Positions 1-9,844 of a stretch of DNA of 64,000 bases are shown here, one piece after another. Position 1 is the first letter of the stretch. Each line of letters opens with the position of its first letter. A model generated the notes under the pieces. That model ran no database searches, was not told where the DNA came from, and worked only from the letters and a program-made list of their open reading frames with translations. The DNA is from Armigeres subalbatus. Its lineage: Eukaryota > Arthropoda > Insecta > Diptera > Culicidae. Where the stretch lies: positions 124,001-188,000 of the forward strand of contig NW_026943189.1 of the NCBI RefSeq assembly GCF_024139115.2, in the 5' to 3' direction. A program made the translations under genes and the position numbers.

Positions 1-971
1 TCTAAAAGCTTAACTATTGTACACCCAACCAACGAATAGCAGATTTTAATACAGTTCTGCATAAGAATCTTACAAAAACTGTATGATATTTTGACATATA
101 CAATTTCGGAAGATTTTAATACAATTGTTGTATTAAAATCTTAGGATTTGTATTATTTTAATACAATATCTACCTATAATACCAAGATTTTATATAATAA
201 TTGTCAGATTTGTTTTTTCAATTGCTAAACTGATTTTTTTTTGCTTCTCAGCACTCCAATACACTATGGGGATTTAGGCGGACTTTAATCGACAAATCCA
301 CTTTCACCAATAATTTTTTTTCGAAAGTAAACACACAAGATAAGAAAACCCCAAAATTTCCGGTCCCTACGAGGTATAGCTTTTGAGATATTCGTTATCA
401 AAGTTGAGAAAGGGTAAAAAAACGCGGTTTTCTTCTCCAAAATCTTGCTGCACTTCATACCAGTTTTTGAAAGTTTTTTCTGATACGATACCGAGTTTTA
501 TATATAGCATTGTAAAGACAATTAAAAGAGCTTTCATATCGTACTAACGAAAATCGTAATATCATGACGGAAAAAAATTAAAAAAAATAAAATACGAGAA
601 AACAATGAAACGTAGATGTATTTTTAACTTTACAAGTCAGCCTCCCCGCGGAGATATTTAGTTGGGGATCATATTTGGGATGTGTACTTCCAGATTCCCA
701 CGGAAATTCTTGCGCAAACTTGCGCCATTTTGATAAAACGCGATTTGAAAAAAAAAACGCTTGTGCTCCAAAACTTGTTTTTCCTTAGTGTGCATCATTG
801 CAACACAAATTTCAATATTCTATTATAATAAACGTTCTTCCCTATTTGTTCTTGATATGTTGTGAATAGTTTGTATGGGGAGGCTTCATAGCGCAATGAT
901 TTGAGGCATAAAAAAAAGAATTTTGCAAAACCCAACTGACAAAAGTTTTGAAATTTTCCAACGATCATTTT
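1..971. repeat. Dispersed repeat block, copy A
   Basis: The first 250 bases match 4475-4735 closely in the same order: a CACCCAACCA start, then AATACAGTTCTGCATAAG, then a palindrome. A related end lies inverted at 33485-33565. A perfect palindrome sits at 110-142 (arms AAGATTTTAATACAA, 3-base spacer) and recurs at 4573-4605. Bases 898-971 again match copy B (4737-4812), but 258-897 has no counterpart there. No coding sequence is recognisable. The many TAATACAA motifs resemble subterminal repeats of a non-autonomous DNA element; the class is not assigned. Confidence 0.7.
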
Positions 972-1189
972 GGTGTTATAAGAAGTATATGTAACCGCAT
1001 AAAATTTAGAACGAAAGCCCTTTTATAGCGAATAAATTTAGAACGAAATAGCGTATTCACATTTGCAAACACATTATTACCAAATATATAAATTGAAATC
1101 AAATATAGGAAAGGGAGAGATAAGTAAGACAAATAAGACATGTTAGACAAATAAAACAAATAAGATAAATAAACCAAATAATTATTACC
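972..1189. other. Unassigned A+T-rich spacer with AAGACAAATA repeats
   Basis: No gene is visible. From about 1120 to 1180 the sequence is a run of AAGACAAATAA-like units. It is the inverted counterpart of the TTTGTCTTAT array at 1526-1590, so the minisatellite between them is flanked by inverted simple repeats. Confidence 0.5.
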
Positions 1190-1525
1190 TGATATTCCTC
1201 CAGCTATAGGTCCAGGAATAATTCCGAATATTCCTCTGGGTATTCCTTTAGGAGTTTCTACAGATATTCCTCCAGGAATTCTTCCAGATATTCCTTCTGG
1301 TATTCCTCCAAGTACCCGTCCGCATATTCGTCTAAGATTCCACTGGATATTCCTCCAGGATTTCGTCCAAATATTCGTTCAGAAGTGCCTCTATATATTC
1401 CTTAAGGAATTCCTCCAAATATTCCTTCGGATATTCCACCAAGAATTCGTCCGCATATTCTTCTAAGAATTCCTTCGGATATTTCTCCAGAAGTTCCTCC
1501 GGATATTTCTTCAGGAATTCCTCCG
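1190..1525. repeat. TTCCTCCGGAA-type minisatellite, locus 1
   Basis: Degenerate tandem copies of a 12-base unit close to ATTCCTCCRGAA, often alternating in a 24-base pattern. Read on the - strand it stays open and gives an apparent E/F/L/Y-rich peptide with EEYPKEFLEEY-like repeats. The open frame is explained by a repeat length divisible by three, so a protein is not called. Similar arrays occur at 6135-6275, 11786-12030, 46140-47370 and 60870-61720, with a decayed one at 36080-36960. Confidence 0.8.
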
Positions 1526-1690
1526 GCTTATTTGTCTCATTTGTCTTATTCGTTTTATTTGTCTTGTTTGTCTTATTTATCTCATGGCTTTTGTATTTCA
1601 CATCCTTGGTTATTTTGATCTCTTCAATTCGTGATTGGTCGGTGCTGCTTTTTTTTTCTCGCCGATCCACTGCACGAGTGATAATTTTCT
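1526..1690. repeat. TTTGTCTTAT simple array plus shared unique tail
   Basis: About 65 bases of TTTGTCTTAT-like repeats are followed by a 100-base non-repetitive tail ending near CCACTGCACGAGTGATAA. The same composite (minisatellite, TTTGTCTTAT array, tail) is present at 6135-6620, which shows that the two loci are duplicates and not independent expansions. Confidence 0.75.
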
Positions 1691-2707
1691 TCCCCATTGC
1701 TGCCAGTCCCTTTTGTCCTCCGTTTACTGCGAATTCTCAAGTAGGGGCAGTAGGGGCAATATGAACATACGGGGCAGTATGAGCCACCCTCATTTTGAGC
1801 TTATTGACAAGTTTTATCATGTAAAAGTTATATGATATTTAAGAGGATGCTCCACATATGCATCAACGTGAAAACCGCATTAAAATTCAATTCACACATG
1901 AAAATACACTTGAAAATGTAAATTTTCGCTGCATAGGCAAAATTATTAAAAGATTTGAAGTTTATAAATAAGGTTTTGACACAAAACTGATTAAAATACA
2001 GGTCAAAAATACACCACAATCAAAAGATATATTAAAATTGAATATTGTGCACACATGTTTATATTGATACAAATCTGAATTTATCATAAAACTTTTTTTT
2101 CCCAAAACCAGTCTCTATGGGGCAATATGGGCATACCTGCATAGAACAAGATATCTGGCCTTAAAATGCGAACAAGTTCAAATTTCAGTAGTCAAATACA
2201 AGAATATTATCATATTATGTAAGATTCATTACAGAAAAATTACAACAGCGCATTACTGCGATTGAAACAGAAAAAATGATCATTGACCAATTGAAATGTG
2301 GCTGTTTAAACGGTGAAGAGTGACAAATCGTTTCAGTCCGCTGTTGTGCGGTTTTTTAATTTTATTTGGTATGGAATACTCACAACTGTTGTAGGAATGT
2401 CATATCCTTCCATATTACGATACTTTTTTCGCCAAAATAAAGGTTTTGGATGGGTGGCCCATACTGCCCCAAATGGTGGCTCATATTGCCCCGTATAGTC
2501 GGGAACACACATTGAAATCAATACATTTTCAAAAGTGCATTCCAACAATTTCCAAAGGCATTTTTCGTCATTCATCGACGTAATATGAAATGTAACATTC
2601 TCCAGTATAAGTCAACTACATTTAAACGATGTTTCTTTGAGTTTTTCGGCGCTTTTCGGAACGATTTCCTTAGGTGGCCAATATTGCCCCGATCACCCCT
2701 AATTGTA
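1691..2707. mobile_element. Insertion with GGGGCAATAT motifs, unclassified
   Basis: Compared with 6600-6640, where GTGATAA runs straight into ACTG and AAATGATGAAAT, this copy carries about 1 kb of extra sequence. The insert has GGGGCARTATG motifs near its left end (about 1743, 1771), one near 2117, and the same motif inverted near 2456, 2472, 2484 and 2677. Inverted motif clusters at the two ends suggest a non-autonomous DNA element. Exact ends and a target duplication could not be fixed, and no transposase is visible. Confidence 0.5.
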
Positions 2708-3286
2708 AACTGCAAATGATGAAATAATTTTGGGGACATTGACAGCTTCACTCTGGCGGGATAAATCGTGCGTTATCTCTCTCTCAAAGAGAGCTGCCAC
2801 GTGCCACGCTATTTCTTCAAATGTGTCTAATGCAGATGTTCTAGGTTTCCCAAATTGTATTATGCAAGGCTTGTTCATAACAGAGTATAGTATCAATAAT
2901 AGAATGAGGTATTATATTTGGCATAAAATTTGGGAGAGTACCTTGTAGGCGGCGTTCAGTAACGTGATTGCACGGTAGTTGCCTCAATCCAGCTTATCGC
3001 TACTCTTCCGTTGGGAGTGCCACTTCCAGCTGCTGCGCTTACCCAATGTTAAGCCGCGGCGTTCGTTTGTTGTGTTACGTTACGTAAATTTTTATTGTGC
3101 TCACATGTTTACATATACTTGTGAATTTCTTTTCGAAATACTTATATTCAAACTTTGAATCGTATCACGGGTACTATTTGTTGTTTTGTGATTAATCAAA
3201 TCTATAATTTCGGTCACTGATCTATCTAATTGCGATGCGATATTTGTTATTCGCTGCCCTAGCTAAACGCTTGTATTAAACTCTAT
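2708..3286. repeat. Repeat block shared with 6620-7240
   Basis: Bases 2708-2915 match 6625-6843, and 3165-3286 match 7115-7240 (both end in GCTTGTATTAAACTCTAT). The stretch between is poorly conserved. No gene is recognisable. The homology stops where the non-LTR fragment begins at 3287, so that element lies at the right edge of copy A. Confidence 0.7.
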
Positions 3287-4442
3287 ATTATTGATATTGA
3301 TATTGATGGGCTACAGCTCTTCGATGAACCTACGCCGAATGGAGTATCCTTCTCCACTGGACTCGATCCTGGGCCAATCGCTTCCAGTCGCCCTGAACAT
3401 TGAGCGTCTCAGGTCCTCTTCAACTGCAAATAGCCATCGTGTACGCGGCCTTCCACGAAGCCTGCGGCCTCTTCCGGGTTCTCTACTAAATATTATCTTC
3501 GCTTGACGTTCTTCCGGCATACGAACAACGTGACCAGCCCACCATAGTCTGCCGTGTTGTATAAGCTTAATAAAATCCAGTCCTTTATATACCTTATACA
3601 AATCGTGATTCATGCGACGCCGCCAGATACCGTTCTCTTGTTTACCGCCGAGTATTGTCCGCAGCACCTTACGCTCAAACACTCAAAAAGCTCTCCGATC
3701 AGCCTCCTTTAACGTCCATGTTTCATGGCCGTATAAAGCCACCGGAAGAATCAGAGTAGTATACAGCGCGAGTTTTGTTTTCGTTTGCAGACTACGGGAC
3801 TTAAGCTGGTTACGAAGTCCGTAATAAGCCCTATTTGCAGCTGCAATACGCCTTTTCACCTCGCGGATAATATCATTATCGCACGTCACTAATGTTCCAA
3901 GATACACAAATTCTTCCACCACTTCAAATCTTTCACCATCCAACACCATTTCATTACCACCACCACTAATGAACCCACGTTGATTGCCAGCGACCATGTA
4001 CTTCGTTTTGCTGGTATTGATCGTGAGTTCAATCCTCGCTGTCTCCCTCTTAAAAGGCACAAAAGCCTCTTCCATGGCACGGCGATCAATTCCGATAATA
4101 TCGATATCGTCCGCAAAACCCAGCAGCATATGCGATCTTGTGATAATGGTACCGCTTCTTTGCACGCCAGCTCTCCTAATCGCTCCCTCGAGCGCTATAT
4201 TGAACAGTAGGTTCGAGAGTGCATCACCCTGCTTTAATCCATCTAAGGTAACAAATGACGTCGATATTTCATCCGCAACCCTTACACTTGATTTCGATCC
4301 GTCCAACGTTATATGAATCAGCCGTATCAGTTTCGCCGGAAAACCATGTTCAAGCATAATTTGCCATAATTCATTCCGTTTCACTGAATCGTATGCCGCC
4401 TTGAAATCAATAAACAGATGATGTGTCTGCAAGTTGAATTAG
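3287..4442 (-). pseudogene. Non-LTR retrotransposon reverse transcriptase, 5'-truncated
   Basis: The - strand encodes the C-terminal part of a non-LTR reverse transcriptase. It starts within the fingers/palm (FIDFKAAYDSVKR), continues through GLKQGDALSNLLFNIALE and the catalytic FADD box (codons at 4106-4117), then LYGHETWTLKEADRRAF and the late WAGHVVRMPEERQAK segment typical of RTE-like and related clades. A single in-frame TGA at 3683-3685 interrupts the frame where a Gly codon is expected; reading then continues to a natural stop at 3311. The 3' end carries short ATCAAT repeats, a common tail type for these elements. The 5' end is cut near 4442, before the first palm motifs. The same family is at 16388-17066. 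It is inactive. Confidence 0.88.
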
Positions 4443-4474
4443 ACAATTAATTAGACTCTAAAGCCTAAATACTG

Positions 4475-4849
4475 AACTATTGTACACCCAACCAGCGAAT
4501 GGCAGATTTTAATAAAGTTCTGCATAAGAACCTTACAAAAACTATATGATATTTTGGCATATACAATTTCGGAAGATTTTAATACAATTGTTGTATTAAA
4601 ATCTTACAGATTTGTATTATTTTAATACAATATCTGTATGAAAAGCTTACAGAATTGTATTTGCCAAGATTTTATACAATAATTGTTTGATTTGTTTTTT
4701 AGTTGTACAACTGAATTTTTTGCTTCTCAGCACTCCAATGATTTGAGGCGTAAAAAAAGAATTTTGCAAAACTCAATTGACAAAAGTTTTAAAATTTTCC
4801 AACGATCATTTGGATGTATATGTTCAGATTTTATCACGTTCCGATTTTG
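4475..4849. repeat. Dispersed repeat block, copy B
   Basis: Matches 1-257 and then directly 898-971 of copy A. The 640-base middle of copy A is absent; the junction here is CACTCCAATGATTTGAGG. It includes the 33-base palindrome at 4573-4605. The block ends near 4812; the sequence up to the SINE target duplication at 4850 contains GATTTTATCACG-type motifs like those of the pogo-like element at 18841. Confidence 0.7.
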
Positions 4850-4862
4850 TCACGCTCCTATT

Positions 4863-5141
4863 CTCTTCTCTCTTCTTCGTTGGCATTACATCCCCCACTG
4901 GGACATTGCCGCCTCGCAGCTTAGTGTTCCATTAAGCACTTCCACAGTTATTAACTACGAGGTTTCTAAGCCAAGTTACCATTTCTGCATTCGTATATCA
5001 TGAGGCTAACACGATGATACTTGTATGCCCATTTCCAATCCGAAAATTGCCTAGACCGGCACCGGGAATCGAACCCAGCCACCCTCAGCATGGTCTTGCT
5101 TTGTAGCCGCGCGTCTTACCGCACGGCTAAGGAGGGCCCCT
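4863..5141 (-). mobile_element. Feilai-like tRNA-derived SINE
   Basis: On the - strand the element starts at 5141 with GGGGCCCTCCTTAGCCGTG. It has a tRNA-like head containing a polymerase III B box (GGTTCGATTCCC), a body, and a short GAA-rich 3' tail next to 4863. The same body occurs at 17593-17884 and 20747-21040. It is flanked by a perfect 13-base target-site duplication, TCACGCTCCTATT, at 4850-4862 and 5142-5154, which shows LINE-mediated insertion. The name rests on similarity to the well-known Aedes SINE Feilai and is from memory. Confidence 0.9.
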
Positions 5142-5154
5142 TCACGCTCCTATT

Positions 5155-5639
5155 ACATGCTCCCCTATATGCTCCTATTCCGTCAACATAATTATTCCGT
5201 TTTTATCAACAAGAAAATTCAATAATTTTTTTAAAGAGATTTAGCTTTTAAAATAAAATAACTTGGATATTAGCTTTTGGCCAAATGTAGTATTTATAAT
5301 ATTTCAGGCACTAGCAATAAGGCAATAAGGCCCTAAATTACAAGAGAAGATTCTCATCTCGGAGTTCTCAATTAAAATAAAAGTGACAAGATGTGGGTTT
5401 GTTTACACTTTATTACTTTAGAACAAAGGATTACATCATTACATTGTTATCTGGTGTTCTAATATAATTTAATAATCGTTGAAATACTTTTTCGAGTTTT
5501 CTAGGCCGTCAAAACTGTTTTGGAGTACATATCCTTGATTGTATCAGGAAATATGTCTACAAACAGAATGTACTAAGCGGAGATATAAGTCCAAAAATAT
5601 CTATGTGATCATAAGACAATAATTGATCGAGTTTTGAAT
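5155..5639. other. Unassigned A+T-rich sequence
   Basis: No gene, RNA or clear repeat is seen on either strand, apart from short runs of A and T. It leads into the tandem array that follows. Confidence 0.4.
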
Positions 5640-6130
5640 AAACATAAACTATTTCAGGGTCTCCAAATCGTCCTGGTGTTCAGAACACTTGATATATACG
5701 ATCAACCAAGCCCTGAACCATGTATTCATGCATCGTTGAATATATTAGCAGGTACATTGAGGATTTCCCTCATTACTTTTACACGCAACATTGAGCAACC
5801 TTGAGTTCAAAACAGTTCAAAACATGTGATCTACCCGATCAATCAAGTCCTGAACTATGTATCCTTGCATCGTTGAACATCCCAGCAGGTCTTTTGAACC
5901 AATAGGATTTCACTCATTATTTCTACAAGCTACTACAGGTCTTTTCGGTTCTCCAAAACGTTCTGGAGATCGGGACATGTGATTTACTCGATCAACCAAG
6001 TCTTGAACGATAGATCCGTGCATCATTGAACTTCATAACAGGTCCATTGAGCTGATGATTTTACTCATTATTTTTTACATTCTACTACAGGCCTTTTCGG
6101 TTCTCCAAAACGTCATTGATTTCAGAACGT
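5640..6130. repeat. Diverged tandem array, about 135-155-base unit
   Basis: At least three diverged units are visible, marked by CAAGYCYTGAAC at about 5707, 5842 and 5996. Each also has a TGCATCRTTGAA segment, a CAGGT segment and a CATTATTTYTAC segment, with TTCGGTTCTCCAAAACG repeated near 5947 and 6098. It abuts the minisatellite at 6135 without a spacer. No coding potential is recognised. Confidence 0.65.
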
Positions 6131-6134
6131 GTGA

Positions 6135-6275
6135 TCGAGAATTCCTTCGGATATTTATCCAGAAGTTCCTCCGGATATTTCTTCAGGAATTCCTCCGGAT
6201 ATTCCTGCAGAAACTCCTCCAGATATTCCTCCAGGAATTCCTCCGAATATTCCTCCAAAATATTCCTCCGGATAT
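6135..6275. repeat. TTCCTCCGGAA-type minisatellite, locus 2
   Basis: Tandem ATTCCTCCGGATATT/ATTCCTGCAG-like units, the second copy of the array at 1190-1525 but shorter (about 140 against 335 bases). The difference in length between otherwise duplicated loci shows that the array changes in copy number. Confidence 0.8.
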
Positions 6276-6620
6276 TCCTCTCATTTGTCTTATTTGACTT
6301 ATTTTTCTTATTTGGCTTACTTGGATTATTTATCGTATTTGTCGTATATTTCTCAATTGTCTCATTTGTCTTATTCGTTTTATTTGTCTTTCTTATCTTT
6401 TTTGTCTTATTTATCTTTTTTGTCTTATTTGTCTTTTTTGTCTTATTCGTCTGATTTGTCTTATTTGTCATATTTGTATTATTTATCTTATTAGTCTTGT
6501 TTGTCTTACTTGTCTTATATGGCTTTTGTATTTCACATCCTTGGTTATTTGGATCTCTTCAATCCGTGATTGGTCGGTGTTGCTGTTTTTTTCTCGCCGA
6601 TCCACTGCACTAGTGATAAA
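6276..6620. repeat. TTTGTCTTAT array and shared tail, copy B
   Basis: About 235 bases of TTTGTCTTATT-like repeats, expanded relative to 1526-1590, followed by the same unique tail (near 6521-6620) found at 1590-1690. The - strand reads as a long N/K/T-rich open frame because the repeat lacks stops; it is not called as a gene. Confidence 0.75.
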
Positions 6621-7240
6621 CTGAAAATGATGAAATAATTTTGACGACATTGACAGCTTCACTCTGGCTGGTAAATCTTGCGTTTTCTCTCTCAAACAGA
6701 GCTGCCACGTGCTTTATTAACGAAAAACCCTTCCGTTTTTTCTTCAAATGTGTCTAAGGCAGATGTTCTAGGTTTCCCAAATTGTTTTATGCAAGGCTAG
6801 TTCATAACAGAGTATGGTATCATTAACAGAATGAGGTATTATTGAGTTGATTTCTCCTGCTCGGGATGTCCCTAACCCGAGCAAAGTTTGAAATCAAATT
6901 AAAATCAAAATTTGCTGTCATGATGTCAATTATTTGATTACTCCATTTCGTTTTGTACTATGGATTAGCGGTCAACACAGCATAAAAGGAAGCATATTTT
7001 TGCACTGTGGAAACATTGTTTAATTATTTCTCAGATTAAGGCCGGAGTGACCTGTGCAGTTAAGTAAGTCTTCTCCGTTCAACTCGGTCCATGGCTGCAC
7101 GTCGCCAGCACGTCGTTTTGCGGGTACTATTTGTTGTTTTGTGATTCATCAAATCTATAATTCCGGTCACTGATATAATTAATTGCGATGTATTATTTGT
7201 TAATCACTGCCCTCGCTAAACGCTTGTATTAAACTCTATT
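6621..7240. repeat. Repeat block copy B, upstream of GNPDA
   Basis: Homologous to 2708-3286, without the 1-kb GGGGCAATAT insertion. It ends about 75 bases before the splice acceptor of the GNPDA first coding exon, so duplicated repeat DNA reaches right up to the gene. Confidence 0.65.
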
Positions 7241-7302
7241 CCAATTAAGGTTCGACCCTTACGTAGCTTAAATTTGATAGTAATGGAATCAACGTTCAAC
7301 CT

Positions 7303-7315
7303 ATTTCCATTGCAG
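7303..7315 (+). promoter_or_regulatory. Probable splice acceptor in GNPDA 5' UTR
   Basis: A pyrimidine-rich stretch ending TTTCCATTGCAG lies 12 bases before the start codon. This suggests that at least one non-coding first exon lies upstream, and that the promoter is not immediately 5' of the ATG. Inferred from consensus only. Confidence 0.6.
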
Positions 7316-7327
7316 ACAGAATAAACC

Positions 7328-9428
7328 ATGCGGCTCATAATCCTGGACACGGCCGACTACGTGGGCGAATGGTCGGCCAAGTACGTCATGAAGCGCATCA
7401 ATGACTTCAAACCGGGCCCGGACCGGTTCTTCACGCTGGGCCTCCCAACTGGATCCACTCCGCTGGGCTTGTACCGCAATCTGATCAAATTCCACCAAGC
7501 GGGCAGAATTTCCTTCAAGTACGTGAAAACATTCAACATGGACGAGTACGTGGATTTGCCGCGGGACCATCCGGAGAGCTATCACTACTTCATGTGGCAC
7601 AACTTCTTCAAACATATCGACATCGATCCGGTGAATGTGCACATTTTGGATGGAAATGCGCCGGATTTGGTGGCCGAGTGTAATGCATTCGAGGATAAGA
7701 TCAAAACGGCCGGAGGAATCGAACTGTTCATCGGCGGAATCGGGCCGGATGGGCACATTGCTTTCAACGAGCCGGGGTCAAGTTTGGTGTCGCGAACGAG
7801 GGTGAAAACTCTGGCGCAAGATACACTAGAGGCCAACGCGCGGTTCTTTGGCAACGATATCAGCAAAGTTCCGAAGCAAGCGCTGACCGTCGGAGTGGGG
7901 ACGGTGATGGACGCCCGGGAGGTGATGATTCTGATCATTGGTGCGCACAAGGCCTTTGCCTTGTATAAGGCGATTGAGGAAGGGGTTAATCACATGTGGA
8001 CGGTCAGTGCCTTCCAGCAGCATCCGCATACGATTATGATATGCGATGAGGATGCCACGCTGGAACTTCGTGTTAAAACCGTGAAGTATTTCAAGGTAGG
8101 TGAAGGATTTTTTTATTTAGAAAATTGCTTAATTTACTGTTTGGTCGAGGTATTCTTCCATTATCTATCTATAAGGCGTATGTTAATGGATGGTGGTGGT
8201 GGTGCTGGTCAGTTTGATCGTATTCATTGCATACATAGCAATGAGTAGGAATGAGACGTAATGACGCTTTTCGATAACTATGAAAACATGTTTATAAATC
8301 ATTGCAACCCTAGTGTCTGAAATGTTTAGTATTGTTCTTATAATATGTACATGAGCTAAACTGACGCTGCAAACATAACTGTCCCATATTGATATGAAAT
8401 CCATATGAATATGGGACAGTTATGCTTGCTGCGGCAATAAGCCATACAATACACCCAGGTTTTTTTTTTGCACGGTTTGGTTTTGGTCGATTAAGACCTT
8501 TAGCGTTATTGAGATATTGAGTTAACCCTACGTAAAAATTCACAAAAAATCAAAGAAAATTCAGGGGGTATTTAAAATGCTATGAAAGTTCAGGTTAACC
8601 AGGGTTCCAAATGCGTAAAAAAACATGGGTGTAATTATTTGCTTCTTAGAATTACGATATTTTTATTTGGATATTCATTGATTTGATTGCATCAGATTTA
8701 GACGTTGCCGTAACTAAAAAATAAAGGACGAATTATATTCAAATAGAGCCGTTTGAACTTCGGATGCGATAATCAAGGACCGCTTCATGATGTTTGATAT
8801 ATGTGATAAGAGAATTAGCTTTGAAGAAAAAAGTTTAAATTTTGCGGAATCGATAAAACAATATTTGTTCACAAAATCATGTGCGATCAAATCATTTTGA
8901 TTATGCTTCATATTTTATTTTGATAAATGGTAGTTTTTTACTTTTCATGCTGGTTTCGTGTTATGTAGGGAAATGAAGACTTTGGCAAATTTTAGTCTGT
9001 TATTGTACATAAGATTTCGAATCTCGGTCACAAATTCTACGAGATTGAAAAAAATGGTCAAAACAAAAACGTACCAACGCCTTCGTACCTTTTTCATTAA
9101 ATATACATATTCTATGTTAATCACAATTTTTATAAAGGAATATTTAAAGACTAGTATAACCAAGGTATGATATGATAGGTATAAGGATATGCAATTTCAA
9201 CTGTATATAGCTTCAAACTATTACTGCATTTAGATTACTTTATACGGTATTTGGTAATGGGATTAGACGTTATATCTACTAAACTACCTCCTAAACTTTC
9301 TTAATTTTGTCTCATCCGCACATACCCATACATAAATCGGACCATTTAATCGTATTCAGGCCCTGAGCAACGTTCACCACAAACTGATTGAGGAGGGCTC
9401 GGCAGACGTAAGACAGCTGTGCAAGTGA
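7328..9428 (+). CDS. Glucosamine-6-phosphate deaminase, join(7328..8095,9360..9428)
   Basis: Converts glucosamine 6-phosphate and water to fructose 6-phosphate and ammonia in the cytosol, opposing hexosamine (and so chitin) precursor synthesis. The joined product is 278 residues, close to the length usual for animal GNPDA. Visible motifs: phosphate-binding LPTGSTP (39-45), [11 protein letters not shown] with Asp72, [17 protein letters not shown] with Asp141, His143 and Glu148, and Lys208 in GAHKAFAL. These fall at the same numbers as the E. coli NagB catalytic residues. The donor AAG|GTAGGT at 8095/8096 and acceptor TATTCAG|GCC at 9359/9360 are both phase 0 and join VKYFK to ALSNVHHK. The open frame that continues to 8248 is intron read-through. 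The start is the only in-frame ATG before the conserved N terminus (MRLIILD). No defect is seen; the gene looks functional. Ortholog of Drosophila Oscillin/Gnpda1 by family knowledge. Confidence 0.97.
8369..8429. repeat. Hairpin in GNPDA intron
   Basis: 28-base arms (8369-8396 and 8402-8429) around a 5-base loop, with two mismatches; the core is AACTGTCCCATATT. It lies inside the 1264-base intron. It could be a miniature foldback element or form an intronic RNA hairpin; no evidence separates these. Confidence 0.75.
8452..8631. mobile_element. MITE with TA duplication, copy 1 (GNPDA intron)
   Basis: Terminal inverted repeats: CACCCAGGTTTTTTTTTTGC at the left, and at the right CACCCATGTTTTTTTACGC when reversed. 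Both are flanked by TA, as expected for Tc1/mariner-type insertion. The interior is shared with 15719-15908. About 180 bases, non-coding. Confidence 0.8.
9360..9428 (+). CDS. GNPDA last coding exon (22 codons and stop)
   Basis: Follows a TATTCAG acceptor. It encodes the C-terminal [13 protein letters not shown] segment and ends LCK-TGA. The segment continues the conserved VKYFK helix, as in other animal GNPDA proteins, where the tail after this point is variable in length. The exon is too short to be seen as an isolated ORF. Confidence 0.92.
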   Translation, partial: ALSNVHHKLIEEGSADVRQLCK

Positions 9429-9641
9429 GGTTAACGAGCAAACTTTGGACCAACGAATCTACTTTCAAGCTTCCCCGTGACACGTATTCACTCCTTCTTT
9501 GAACTAGAAGCCCTTTTTTATTGACTTCCTTACCTTATCGTGACTATCTTTGACCTGTGCACGTTTTACCCTTATGCAAATTGTGCCTTGAAAGTTGAAA
9601 GGATGTGCAATTCGTTTGTTTGTACCCTGCGGAGACTGACC

Positions 9642-9675
9642 ATCAGCAGCAGCACCACCACCACCACCACCACCG
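9642..9675 (+). repeat. CAG/CAC trinucleotide microsatellite
   Basis: Three CAG units followed by about nine CAC units, in the probable GNPDA 3' UTR or just downstream. Likely length-polymorphic. Confidence 0.85.
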
Positions 9676-9838
9676 AGCCATCATTCGGTTTCGGATGACC
9701 AAAGCATCAAACGGTAAAATGTACAATTTTAGTCTATACTGCTGTACGGACTTGTTCTTATTTCCAATACACCCAAACGAGGCGATGTGCAGTGATGTCG
9801 CATTTTGACTATTTTTCGCCTCTAATATTATTTTAAAC

Positions 9839-9844
9839 AATAAA
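9839..9844 (+). terminator. Candidate GNPDA polyadenylation signal
   Basis: AATAAA lies 410 bases after the stop codon and is the first canonical hexamer downstream on the + strand that I noticed. It would give a 3' UTR of about 430 bases. Confidence 0.5.

Noticed and set aside
1332..1697. 121-codon - strand frame of E/F/L/Y-rich repeats as a protein
   Set aside because: Open only because the 12-base satellite unit is a multiple of three. Comparable arrays are open in several frames at once, with no conserved start or flank.
6085..6471. 128-codon N/K/T-rich - strand frame
   Set aside because: Lies wholly in the TTTGTCTTAT and TTCCTCCGGAA repeats.
7020..7110. GNPDA core promoter immediately upstream
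   Set aside because: The sequence belongs to the duplicated repeat block, and a splice acceptor precedes the ATG, so the true promoter cannot be placed here.
7301..7756. 151-codon - strand frame opposite GNPDA exon 1
   Set aside because: Antisense shadow of a well-supported coding exon.
8096..8248. C-terminal extension of the GNPDA frame
   Set aside because: Follows a consensus donor and encodes no conserved residues; the conserved tail is in the exon at 9360-9428.
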